Assembly (NCBI GenBank): GCA_026710545.1
Contig: JAPOQU010000072.1
Coordinates: 1 to 63,206, forward strand
Source of the DNA: Gammaproteobacteria bacterium
GTDB lineage: Bacteria > Pseudomonadota > Gammaproteobacteria > Eutrophobiales > Eutrophobiaceae
DNA length: 63,206 nt
Direction of reading: 5' to 3'
Both the position numbers and the translations under genes were made by a program. The notes under the pieces were generated by a model, which was given only the letters and a program-made list of their open reading frames with translations, did not search any database and was not told the origin of the DNA. Shown piece by piece: positions 1 to 7,605 of the stretch (position 1 is the stretch's first letter; every line of letters begins with the position of its first letter).

Positions 1-94
1 AGGCCCGCCCTGTACCCCGTCAGCCCCAGTTGGACAGAATAGCCTGATTGCTTAAGAGACGGTTTTGGCTCATCGTTAACTCCCGGAGGAGAGA

Positions 95-457
95 ATGATG
101 AAGAAAAAACCTGATGTTGAAAAGACGGTACGTGATATTCGTCGCCATACCCGCAAAAAATACGCTGCCGAAGAGAAAATCCGCATTGTCCTCGAGGGCC
201 TACGCGGCGAAGACAGTATTGCCGAGCTTTGCCGCCGTGAAGGCATCAATACCAACGTGTACTACCGCTGGAGCAAGGAATTTCTGGAGGCGGGCAAAAA
301 ACGCCTGTCGGGTGACACCGTTCGGGAAGCCACGTCAGATGAGGTCAAGACCCTGCGAGCCGAGACAGCTTCCCTGAAAGAAGCCCTGGCCGACGTGGTA
401 ATGGAAAATCGTCTGCTCAAAAAAAGCGTACTCGGGGATGGGGAGGACGGTATATGA
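95..457 (+). CDS. IS3-family transposase OrfA (HTH protein)
   Basis: 120 aa. The N-terminal two thirds is a helix-turn-helix of the HTH_Tnp_1 type (KYAAEEKIRIVLEGLRGE followed by IAELCRREGI and YYRWSKEF), which binds the terminal repeats of the element. The last 40 residues form a leucine-rich coiled coil (LRAETASLKEALADVV) typical of OrfA multimerisation. A strong GGAGGAGAG ribosome site precedes two successive ATG codons (95 and 98). The stop overlaps the OrfB start as ATGA at 454-457. Translational coupling therefore looks more likely than a programmed frameshift, though a frameshift product is not excluded. Confidence 0.88.
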   Translation: MMKKKPDVEKTVRDIRRHTRKKYAAEEKIRIVLEGLRGEDSIAELCRREGINTNVYYRWSKEFLEAGKKRLSGDTVREATSDEVKTLRAETASLKEALADVVMENRLLKKSVLGDGEDGI

Positions 458-1452
458 GGTATTCGGCACCCGAGAAGTACGAGATCCTCCAACTGGTGGA
501 ACAATCCAGCCTGTCAGTGCGCCGGACGCTCAACCGGCTGGCTATCCACCGTTCCACTTACTACAACTGGCTCAAACGCTACTACGATGGTGGGGTTGAT
601 GCCCTGGAGGATAAGAGCCCTTATCCTGTTGCCGTATGGAACCGGCTGCCGGACCAGCACCGCACTGCCATTGTGGAACTGGCGCTGAAGGAACCGACAC
701 TGTCACCCCGGGAATTAGCCGCTCGCTATACGGATGAGCACCGCTATTTTGTCTCGGAATCCACGGTGTATCGTTTGCTCAAGGCCCTGGACCTGATTAC
801 CAGCCCCGCCTATATCCTGATGCAGGCTTCAGACCGGTTCCAGCATCCCAGCCGTCGAGTCAACGAGATGTGGCAAACCGATTTTACCTACTTCAAGGTC
901 GTTGGCTGGGGCTGGTATTACCTGTCTACCGTCATGGACGATTACTCACGCTTCATCCTGACCTGGCGATTGTGCACCGGCATGAAGGCTGATGATGTCA
1001 TGGATACCTTAAATGATGCCCTGGACTTCACCGGGTTAGATGAGGTGAAGGTCAAACACAAACCGCGCCTGCTCAGTGACAATGGCCCCTGTTATCTCTC
1101 GAGCGACCTGGCCGATTACCTGGCCGCTAACGGACTGACCCACTCCAGAGGCAAACCTTACCATCCACAAACCCAGGGCAAGATTGAGCGCTGGCATCGT
1201 TCCATGAAAAACCAGATCTTGCTGAATAACTACTACTTGCCCAGTGAACTACAGGAGCATATTCAACGCTTCGTCACCTACTACAACCACGAGCGCTATC
1301 ATGAATCACTGGACAACCTGACACCGGCAGATGTGTACTATGGCAGGGGACAGCAAATACGAAAGGAAAGAGACCTGATCAAATTAAATACCATGGCCCA
1401 GCGCCGACTATTACATTATGATCGACAACTGACAACCAACCAGATGAGCTGA
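454..1452 (+). CDS. IS3-family transposase OrfB (DDE integrase)
   Basis: 332 aa and complete. An N-terminal helix-turn-helix (RRTLNRLAIHRSTYYNWLKRY, about residues 23-43) leads into an rve integrase core. The three catalytic acidic residues are visible: D in MWQTDFTYF (about 142), D in LLSDNGPCY (about 209) and E in GKIERWHRSMK (about 245), with the usual IS3-type K/R seven residues after the E. It catalyses cutting and joining of the element ends. It starts inside the OrfA stop (ATGA) and stops at the right inverted repeat. The reading frame is intact, so the element could still be active. Confidence 0.92.
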   Translation: MRYSAPEKYEILQLVEQSSLSVRRTLNRLAIHRSTYYNWLKRYYDGGVDALEDKSPYPVAVWNRLPDQHRTAIVELALKEPTLSPRELAARYTDEHRYFVSESTVYRLLKALDLITSPAYILMQASDRFQHPSRRVNEMWQTDFTYFKVVGWGWYYLSTVMDDYSRFILTWRLCTGMKADDVMDTLNDALDFTGLDEVKVKHKPRLLSDNGPCYLSSDLADYLAANGLTHSRGKPYHPQTQGKIERWHRSMKNQILLNNYYLPSELQEHIQRFVTYYNHERYHESLDNLTPADVYYGRGQQIRKERDLIKLNTMAQRRLLHYDRQLTTNQMS

Positions 1453-1485
1453 ACCGTCTCTTCAATCGGGTGGGCAACTGTCCAA

Positions 1486-1972
1486 ATAGCTTTGACGACG
1501 TACAATAGCTCTGGTAGACGAGGCTACTGGCTACCAGCGCATCCGGGAAGAGCGTGCTCTTGCGACGATCCTGGAAAAGTTTATTGCCGAAGAGTTACAG
1601 CCCTGGACAAAGACGTTCCCTTATGAGTTCTACGAACTGCTTTATAAGCTCCGGGGGTGGTCGGGACCGGATGGCCATAAGAGAACCCACCAGGTTGCAC
1701 GAGACACCAACGATCTGGTTTACGAGCGACTCGTTTATGGCGTACTGGAAGAACTCAGAAAGAAAAACCCGACCATTACCCCCGGCCGGCGCAGAAAACG
1801 ACATCACCAATGGTTTACGCCTGAATTTGGTCATCCCAGGCTGAAAGAACACCTTGCCGGTGTTATGGCGCTCATGCGCGTCGCGCCGAACTGGACCGCC
1901 TTCAAGCGCAACCTGCAGCGCGCTTTCCCAAAGAAGGGGATCACAATTCCAATGGCGATTGACGATGAATAG
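1486..1972 (+). pseudogene. P63C-domain protein, 3' remnant cut by the IS
   Basis: The frame open from 1496 to the stop at 1970-1972 reads ALVDEATGYQRIREERALAT and ends HPRLKEHLAGVMALMR and APNWTAFKRNLQRAFPK. That ending is the hallmark of the P63C domain of phage and mobile-element proteins. There is no start codon or ribosome site, and the 5' part is missing where the IS right end begins. Bases 1-30, left of the IS, are too short to show the other half. Family function is unknown, and this copy should be non-functional. It marks the region as phage or island derived. Confidence 0.72.
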
Positions 1973-2007
1973 CGATAAGTGGTGGTCTTACCTGTGGGGG
2001 CCTGTCT

Positions 2008-3138
2008 TTATCGGGCTGATACAGGAAAAGCCTTAGACAGAAACCTGATGATCGCCTCAGCGCCGAGTACTGATGGTGGCCTGCTGTGCGGGGCAAAGGA
2101 CGCGTCGGCGAAGATGTCCTGTTCGGGCTTGTATTTTTCATCAAACGCACGGCCGGCCAGGGTCAGGGCTTTTCCGATATCGCCGTCGCCATTAATAACC
2201 GGACCCATCTTCCAGAATTTCATGGATGACGGCTCAAGTCCCAAGGGGTTCAGGAACACGCAGGGACGGCGTCGCCAATAGATGAATTCGGCTACCTGGC
2301 TGGATATGTCGCCCACATAAATATCCGCGGCCAGCGTATAGGTCATGTCATGGGAACGCTCACTTCCTGTGTCGATCAGAATATGAGCGGCGTCTCTGAA
2401 ACCCTCCAGACTGATATTCCCGTGACAAGACGCGTGCTTGAACAGCCGCACATGTGGGGCAAAAATCAGATTGTATTCACTGCTGTTCTTAAAAAACCCG
2501 AGAATTTTTTGGCCCATCGTCAGCCAGGATGACAGGCGCGGATTGAAATGCGGCGTATACAGCACGACAGGGCGATCATTATCGAACAGGACGGGCGGCG
2601 CCGGTTTCAGTTTCTGCAGGACTTCAAATTTCGGGTAACCCACTATTTCACAACAACCGACCGGCAACTCATCTTTGTAGCGCTCGTAATAAGACCGTCC
2701 AGGCCCCAGGTAACAGTCGAATTTCAGCGCGCCTTTATTGAGCGGCGTATACGATGGACCCACGCCGTGACGCAAACCGATAAACTTGACTGATTGAAAA
2801 GCGGACAAGGCTTTTAACAGGATAAAGTTCTTTTCGGGCGCAACCAGCGCATTGAATGTTGCCAGCAACCCCGCATTCGCCAACAACACGAGCGGCCGGT
2901 GAAGGGACGGGAAACGCGTCGCGACCAAGTCGCCGCCGAGCCTCCGTAACAGCCGAAAGTGGCACTGCTGACCCGGATAAAGCGTCGCTATGCGTTGCGC
3001 TTCTGCGTATGATTCTTTCGTGGAAAAAAGCAACTCAACGTGAAAATCAGGACGTGTTCGAGACAGGGCGAACGCAAAGGGGGCACCGTGCAGCACCTGG
3101 TAAGTCAGATAGTGATTGAACAGGAATCCCACTCGCAC
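2008..3138 (-). CDS. CDP-glycerol glycerophosphotransferase-like protein
   Basis: 376 aa from a GTG at 3136-3138, chosen because GGAG lies six bases upstream and the protein begins VRVGFLFNHYLTYQ. The longer frame, from 3273, has a low-complexity N-terminus and no ribosome site. The C-terminal half has the GT-B-like pattern of TagF-type transferases: VVLYTPHFNP, then NLIFAPHVRL, then MTYTLAADIYVGDISSQVAEF and RPCVFLN, as in enzymes that recognise an activated alditol phosphate. There is no signal peptide, so it is probably cytoplasmic and may decorate a surface polymer or capsule. Substrate is unknown. It is isolated among accessory genes. Confidence 0.6.
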   Translation of the reverse strand: MRVGFLFNHYLTYQVLHGAPFAFALSRTRPDFHVELLFSTKESYAEAQRIATLYPGQQCHFRLLRRLGGDLVATRFPSLHRPLVLLANAGLLATFNALVAPEKNFILLKALSAFQSVKFIGLRHGVGPSYTPLNKGALKFDCYLGPGRSYYERYKDELPVGCCEIVGYPKFEVLQKLKPAPPVLFDNDRPVVLYTPHFNPRLSSWLTMGQKILGFFKNSSEYNLIFAPHVRLFKHASCHGNISLEGFRDAAHILIDTGSERSHDMTYTLAADIYVGDISSQVAEFIYWRRRPCVFLNPLGLEPSSMKFWKMGPVINGDGDIGKALTLAGRAFDEKYKPEQDIFADASFAPHSRPPSVLGAEAIIRFLSKAFPVSAR

Positions 3139-3152
3139 AAGAATCTCCAACG

Positions 3153-3641
3153 TTAAGCGAAACGCCAGGGAGTGAGAGATTTGATAACGCCCCGGGTTGA
3201 CAGCACGGCATTGGATGCTATGCTGCCAACCGGAGCGGCGGGGGGGGACTCTTGAGAATTGTTTATATTGCAACTGCTAGCAAATATGTAACCGGTGTTG
3301 AAAGTCGTATCAGTCTGCCATTCCCCTTGGGGACTCTTTATGCGCCAGCGTACGATGTAACCGGCGAAATCGTTCTGACTCAACGTTCTTCCAGATGCGG
3401 CGGTAACTGTCAATTCTCCCGATTGCCCTGCCGCCACGGTAGCGGTTGGGAAGGCGGTGTAATCATTCGCCGCCGCCGGCGCGGGTGCGAACAGCGAGAG
3501 CGCGCCGAGCAAGAGCGCGAGGGCGGGGATGAGAAGGGCGAAGCGGGCGCGGCGGCGCCCGGTACGCGGGTCAGGCCGGGAAGAGGAGCCTGCCGGGGGA
3601 GCCGGTCTGCGCGCGCCGGCCGGGCGCCGGGCGCAGGTCAT
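3153..3641 (-). CDS. Secreted-protein fragment with signal peptide, possibly truncated
   Basis: The frame opens with an Arg/Pro-rich stretch, then a strong signal peptide (ARFALLIPALALLLGALSLF, then APAPAAA) and a beta-rich segment (YTAFPTATVAAGQSGELTV, YIVRWRIKSPQGEWQTD) that resembles an Ig-like or fibronectin-like extracellular module. After about residue 130 the sequence becomes low-complexity and ends just before the neighbouring glycerophosphotransferase gene. This suggests the 3' part of a longer secreted protein was lost at a recombination joint. The start is uncertain: ATG at 3639-3641, no good ribosome site. It could be a pseudogene. Confidence 0.35.
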   Translation of the reverse strand: MTCARRPAGARRPAPPAGSSSRPDPRTGRRRARFALLIPALALLLGALSLFAPAPAAANDYTAFPTATVAAGQSGELTVTAASGRTLSQNDFAGYIVRWRIKSPQGEWQTDTTFNTGYIFASSCNINNSQESPPAAPVGSIASNAVLSTRGVIKSLTPWRFA

Positions 3642-3859
3642 GCCGCTGGGCCGCTGGGCCCTATTGTACAATCAGGAAACCGCCCGGTTGTCAAGCGCGC
3701 CAAGCACTCGCTGGGCGAGTGCGCCAGGTGTGTCAAGAGGGGCTGCGTCTGCATAGTCTTATCTCCTCAACCGGTCCGGTCTCACCCTGGCGGCCCGACG
3801 GGACGCAGGGCAGGGCGGTACAATTGAGGAAATTATAATTCGCTATGCACGCGTTTTAT

Positions 3860-3896
3860 TGTGAGTATTTCGGGAATATTATGAGAAATACTCACA
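3860..3896. promoter_or_regulatory. 12-bp perfect inverted repeat, operator-like
   Basis: Arms 3860-3871 (TGTGAGTATTTC) and 3885-3896 are perfectly complementary around a 13-base AT-rich centre. Arm length and spacing fit the operator of a dimeric HTH repressor, such as a toxin-antitoxin or phage-type regulator. No T-run follows, so it is not a plain terminator. The cognate gene is not evident nearby. Confidence 0.4.
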
Positions 3897-4224
3897 CTAT
3901 AGCCCGCTCCAGTTGGCCCGCTCACAGCAGGAAGGCAGCTATTTCAGCGTGTCTATGCGCACGACGGGTGCGGCGGCTGCAGCAAGGGGCGGATTATAGT
4001 ACCGGCGCGGGGGTGTCCTGGGCGGTTGCCGATGATACCTGCACCCATAGCCGGCCGCGTAAGGGCAGGCCGTGGGGTATGATTGGGAAGTCCAGGCAGT
4101 CCCGGTCCTGGCCTCCAGGCGTAACGTGATAATCCGGTCCAGTGGCCGCTCTGATGGCTTCATATTCGGCATCGGCACGCGCGGTTCAGCGGGGGTGGGG
4201 GTCAAGGGGGGGTGTCCCCCTCTT

Positions 4225-4273
4225 GCGAGACTCCTGTATCAAAACGGCGTTTTGTATACAGGAGTAGTCTCGC
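4225..4273. repeat. Imperfect long inverted repeat
   Basis: Two arms of about 22-26 bases (4225-4246 and 4248-4273) share GCGAGACT, CCTGTAT and CAAAACG, with a 3-base and a 1-base insertion in the right arm. The centre is nearly gapless. It could be a hairpin, a small recombination site or the remnant of a miniature transposable element. I cannot assign it. Confidence 0.4.
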
Positions 4274-4373
4274 CCCTGCCGTTAACGACAGTAATTGACC
4301 GTGTGCGCGTTGTTCCCTGACAGCCTGATCCGGTGGTCTATCTGATGACCTGTTGCAACGCGAATCCGGTTAT

Positions 4374-4556
4374 TTAATAAGCTGGTATTTGACCATCACA
4401 ATCCATCCGGCCAGACGATTCACGAAATCCCGAATGAGCACGGAGCGACACGCTTCGCTTCGTAAACCCGTTCTTGCTGATCAACCGATAAAGTGTTGAG
4501 GCGGCAAGACCGTACAGTTTCTCGACGTCTTCACGGCGATGCTGTTTGTCTGTCAT
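4374..4556 (-). pseudogene. AlpA-family DNA-binding regulator, C-terminus frameshifted
   Basis: The frame starting MTDKQHRREDVEKLYGL, followed by STLYRLISKNGFTKR, matches the short MerR-like HTH proteins of the AlpA/phage excisionase type that sit beside integrases. The family normally continues with a serine-histidine turn and a W-[IV] helix. Here the reading frame ends in an unrelated tail (SGRMDCDGQIPAY). Shifting frame after AHSG gives FVNRLAGWIVMVKYQL, which restores the expected ending, so a one-base indel is likely. The start at 4554-4556 has an AAGAGG site upstream. It probably once controlled the element carrying the integrase at 6287-7477. Confidence 0.55.
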
Positions 4557-4910
4557 GGAGCCAGCCTCTTGTGTCATTACCGGAATGGTTGAATCCCTAA
4601 TGAACACTGGCACAGACGCGACCTTAAGTAAAAAGAAGAATCTCGGAGATAGTTCCGATAGCCGGAAGGGACAGTTCCGCAACCCTGTGTTATCGTCCCG
4701 GTATGGTTACTTGCAACAGAAGATCCGGTGCAGGTGCAGGCTGAGTAGGTTCTTCCGGTAAAAGGGAGCAGTCGTCACCGCTGATTGATAAAGCATACTA
4801 TTTGTTTAGCTGAAAAAGTTCTGCGTGGTGACGTGACAGTACAGTATTCAGCGGCCATGTATTGAGATGCCAATCATTATGATTATCAGACAAAGTACCA
4901 CTAGAGACAG
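4557..4910. other. Intergenic accessory DNA
   Basis: I see no gene, tRNA or clear repeat here. The stretch separates the degraded AlpA-type gene from the end of the AbiEii-like operon. Confidence 0.4.
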
Positions 4911-5333
4911 TCACAGCCCAATCCGTGATCCGGCATAACCGCGGTCCCAGCGCGGGCGGTTATCGCCGATGTCGGACCAACTGTCGATGTAATGAACAAC
5001 AATATCGCTGTAAGCCCGGGTCTCGTGAATCAGATGCGCAAACCCCCGAATGGAAGATCCGCAGCTTTGCCGGAATATCATCAGGTCCCGGCCTGTCATT
5101 TTGGCCATCACATCCCGAAGCACAGCATGGTATTTGGCAGGAACAGGTGTTTCATTATTCATCCAGTTTCGTAATTGCTCAGCTGTCGGGCGATTCAGTA
5201 ATCCGGCGGCGTACTTGCCAATCATGAAGTTAATCGGCCGGTGATTAAATGGCGCTGTGGACCTGGCCGCCTCAGACGTGAAGCAGCTGAGTGGTAAGGG
5301 CGGATTACGAGGTGGGAAAAAATCGTTACTCAT
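4911..5333 (-). CDS. Uncharacterised protein coupled to AbiEii-like gene
   Basis: 140 aa, not recognised. It starts with an ATG that overlaps the stop of the upstream nucleotidyltransferase gene (ATGA, 5330-5333), so the two are almost certainly translated together. Visible features are a Pro-rich N-terminus, a central helical stretch (NRPTAEQLRNWMNNE, YHAVLRDVMAKMTGRD) and a C-terminus rich in Asp, Trp and Arg. There is no signal peptide, membrane segment or zinc motif. Given the partner it may be the second component of a toxin-antitoxin or defence pair. It lacks the winged-helix of a usual AbiEi antitoxin, and the gene order (toxin-like gene first) is reversed relative to AbiE systems. Confidence 0.6.
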   Translation of the reverse strand: MSNDFFPPRNPPLPLSCFTSEAARSTAPFNHRPINFMIGKYAAGLLNRPTAEQLRNWMNNETPVPAKYHAVLRDVMAKMTGRDLMIFRQSCGSSIRGFAHLIHETRAYSDIVVHYIDSWSDIGDNRPRWDRGYAGSRIGL

Positions 5334-6082
5334 CGCTCAATGTCATAGTCGTCTTGAATGCGGTCATCTGTTGTCCGTGACCGTGTCGGTTCCCTTTGAA
5401 ACAGGTTGGCTGCACGATCCCAGAGATTGCCGGCAATGTCAGGATAAGCGGGCTCCAGTAAGGGTGGGCCATGTTCAGCATCACGTATCAGCTCGGAACG
5501 ATATTTATTTTTCAGCTCAGCGTGAATTAATTCCCTTTCATCACCCAGGCTTTGCAATATCGCGTTGAGCGCTTCGGGTTCTTGAATCTCGGCAACACAG
5601 AAATCATAGAAGTCCCGCTTGGTAAATTCGCCGTTACCGATAATTCGCCCGTATAGTTTTTTGGCAAGTATTTCCTCGGTTGATTCCAGTAAGATGTGCG
5701 TCACGCGCTCACGTTGTTCGGACAGTTTGTCGGTCTGCGGCGGGGTAGTAAAGATACTGGTTCGGGTGTTGCGTGTTTTAAAACTGAGGTGTCCGCCGGC
5801 AATCTGTATATCGGTCAGCGCATAGGTGTGAGTAGGCTGTTTAATTCGCTTGCTGATCGCAGACAACAGCGTGCGCGCGTCAGCTGGATTGGTTTCATGG
5901 AGAAAGAAATCCAGGTCTGTGCTGAGACGGTGTTGCCAACGCGACGCCAGGACAGTGCCGCCACCAAGGTGGAGTTTGTCGATGTCGGGGCCTAGCGCCT
6001 CGCTAAAGAGCGGAACGATATGTTGCAGGGCGGTTGTTACACCGGGGACTATGGAAATTGTATTCGTCATATTTGTTCTCAT
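5330..6082 (-). CDS. AbiEii/AbiGii-like nucleotidyltransferase (putative toxin)
   Basis: 250 aa from ATG 6080-6082; an ATG at 6068-6070 and a TTG at 6110-6112 are alternatives. The nucleotidyltransferase core is clear: LHLGGGTVLASRW, then HRLSTDLDFFL, the G-G-T and D-x-D pattern of the AbiEii fold, followed by the usual conserved ILAKKLYGRI and FTKRDFYDF segments. Known AbiEii proteins transfer nucleotides to tRNA or other targets and act as toxins in type IV toxin-antitoxin or abortive-infection systems. The gene lies in an integrase-bearing island and overlaps an unknown downstream gene. Its palindromic upstream region (6105-6118) could be autoregulatory. Confidence 0.75.
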   Translation of the reverse strand: MRTNMTNTISIVPGVTTALQHIVPLFSEALGPDIDKLHLGGGTVLASRWQHRLSTDLDFFLHETNPADARTLLSAISKRIKQPTHTYALTDIQIAGGHLSFKTRNTRTSIFTTPPQTDKLSEQRERVTHILLESTEEILAKKLYGRIIGNGEFTKRDFYDFCVAEIQEPEALNAILQSLGDERELIHAELKNKYRSELIRDAEHGPPLLEPAYPDIAGNLWDRAANLFQREPTRSRTTDDRIQDDYDIER

Positions 6083-6104
6083 GGGTGCTGAGAAATAGCC
6101 TGGT

Positions 6105-6118
6105 GTGTTCAAGTGAAC
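6105..6118. promoter_or_regulatory. Small palindrome upstream of the AbiEii-like gene
   Basis: TGTTCA-AG-TGAACA is a perfect 6-bp inverted repeat immediately upstream of the AbiEii-like start codons. Its position suggests an operator for self-regulation. A second dyad (CATAGT...ACTATG, about 6131-6172) follows. Confidence 0.3.
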
Positions 6119-6286
6119 ATCAGTTGCTGATGCATAGTTTAACGGATGACTTGTCCGAATTGGTAGACTATGTAATCACCTTATTGAAAAAAGATCAGGT
6201 CACAGGACTGAATTGTGTTCAAGGGATATCAGATAGCATATTTGTATTTATACCGATAACCGCGCCCCGGCCTGTTCGCCGGTTCT

Positions 6287-7477
6287 TTATCCATGAAGCT
6301 GCACCACGTCAGCCCTGCGCCCGGTCAAGTAGTCCGCCCATTGGTTCATCAAGGCGCGCCGACGCTCAAACAGATCGCTACGGAAATAAGCACCCTCAGT
6401 TCCCTGCACCACATGCGCCAGCGCGGCCTCCGCTATCTCTCTCGGCTTGCCCGTATCCGCACACCAGTCCCGGAAGCTGGAACGGAAGCCGTGTACTGTT
6501 GCCCGGTCAGCCAGACCCTTGTCCCTCAGGAGTTTATTCATCGTCATATTGCTCATCGGTTTACCGGGTCGCCAAACCGAGGGGAAAACTAGGCCCGATG
6601 TATCATCCAGTATCCGGGCCTGTTCCAGTACCTCAAGCGCCGGATCGGACAATGGCACGCGGTGCGCCCGGGTCATTTTCATGCGGTCGGCAGGGATAGT
6701 CCACGTCCTGGTTTCAACATCGATCTCATCCCACGTGGCGCCCAGGATCTCCCCGGTCCGGGCCGCGGTCAAAATAAGAAAACGCAACGCCAGTTTTGCA
6801 GGCAGCGACGCGCCTGACGCCGCTATGGTGTCCAGCGCCCCGGCAACGTCCTTATAAGGCAACGCCCGGAAGTGTTCCTTGATGGCCCGTTGTTTCGGCA
6901 ACGCCCCGTCAATCATCTCGCCTGCCGGGTTGTTTTCAATAAAACCATGCGCCTGCGCCCAGCGGAATACTGCCCGCATTTTCTGCCGCAACCGGCGCGC
7001 GGTTTCCGCCCGTTTGCTCCACAGGGGGGTCAGGATACGCAATACGTCTTCACGGCCTATCCTGTCTATCGGTTCGGACCCGATAACCGGGATGGCGTAT
7101 TTCTCCATGATCTGCATCCAGTTCTTTGCATGTTTGTCGTTGCGCCAGCGGGGTTTCAGCGCCGCATAGGTCTTGATGGCCGCGTCCCGGAATGTCGGCA
7201 TTTGTGCCTTGCGTTTCTCGGACAGCGGATCGCCGCCTTCCGCCACCAGCACCCGGTTAACGAGCGCTCGTTGACGTGCTTTCGATAAAGAGATCAGTTT
7301 GAAGCTGCCAAGGCCGATATCCCGGCGCTTGCCGTGTATGGTTATCCGTTGGACCCAGGACTTGGCCCCGGTTTTGGTGACAAAGAGGTACAGCGTTTCC
7401 CCGGCCCGGTAATGGCCTTTAGTTCGTTGTGTGTAAGTTGCTTCACGTTTTAGCTCCCGTGCTTGCTCCTTTCCCAC
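6287..7477 (-). CDS. Tyrosine-type site-specific integrase of a tRNA-targeted element
   Basis: About 396 aa from a GTG at 7475-7477. The open frame runs on to 7648, but its first residues (NPLVVGSSPTGPT) are only translated tRNA. The N-terminus is a DUF4102-like arm-binding domain (GETLYLFVTKTGAKSWVQR), followed by the core-binding domain and the catalytic domain. In the numbering from GTG the catalytic set is Arg about 240 (TAARTGEI), His-x-x-Arg about 329-332 (HGFRSSFRDW), His about 355 and Tyr about 364 (GAYFRSD), all present. It abuts the 3' end of tRNA-Ile2, the usual attachment position. The second att copy is not seen in the window. Repeated TTTCCCACGCG motifs (7470-7492) overlap the start. 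Confidence 0.9.
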   Translation of the reverse strand: MGKEQARELKREATYTQRTKGHYRAGETLYLFVTKTGAKSWVQRITIHGKRRDIGLGSFKLISLSKARQRALVNRVLVAEGGDPLSEKRKAQMPTFRDAAIKTYAALKPRWRNDKHAKNWMQIMEKYAIPVIGSEPIDRIGREDVLRILTPLWSKRAETARRLRQKMRAVFRWAQAHGFIENNPAGEMIDGALPKQRAIKEHFRALPYKDVAGALDTIAASGASLPAKLALRFLILTAARTGEILGATWDEIDVETRTWTIPADRMKMTRAHRVPLSDPALEVLEQARILDDTSGLVFPSVWRPGKPMSNMTMNKLLRDKGLADRATVHGFRSSFRDWCADTGKPREIAEAALAHVVQGTEGAYFRSDLFERRRALMNQWADYLTGRRADVVQLHG

Positions 7478-7605
7478 GCGGTTTCCCACGCGATATATCG
7501 GTATATGTGGGAATTGAAAGAAACTGTTAACACCTATTATAGACAAAAAACCTATATAAATCAATAGGTATAGAGAACAATACGGAAATTGTAAGACTGA
7601 CAAGA

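Larger units (their letters stand above)
31..1484 (+). mobile_element. IS3-family insertion sequence, complete
   Basis: The element is bounded by imperfect inverted repeats of about 34 bp. The left end (31-64) and the right end (1451-1484) both start TGGACAG and both finish AAGAGACGGTT on their inner side. The ends are TG...CA, as is usual for the IS3 family. Inside are a small HTH ORF A and an ORF B with a DDE integrase core. I see no target-site duplication (AGT on the left, AAT on the right), so the element may have rearranged or recombined after insertion. It lies against the 5' side of a truncated P63C gene. Confidence 0.88.
3642..4373. other. Gene-poor accessory stretch
   Basis: About 730 bases with no convincing gene on either strand. 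It contains two inverted repeats, listed separately, and a GC-rich low-complexity part around 3640-3830. A 38-codon minus-strand frame beginning near 3751 (MQTQPLLTHLAH...) has a GAGGAG site but resembles nothing I know. The region looks like eroded mobile DNA. Confidence 0.5.

Noticed and set aside
3252-3827. Plus-strand 191-codon frame, with a TTGACA/TATGCT promoter-like pair at 3197-3224
   Set aside because: Arg/Gly-rich, no recognisable domain, and antisense to the signal-peptide frame. The promoter match may be chance in this position.
5257-5568. Plus-strand frames opposite the AbiEii operon
   Set aside because: They are shadows of the minus-strand genes with no domain features.
1-6287. 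Second attachment site repeating the tRNA 3' end
   Set aside because: I searched by eye for the strings TGGTGGGCCCGG and GGACTCGAACC left of the integrase and found none.
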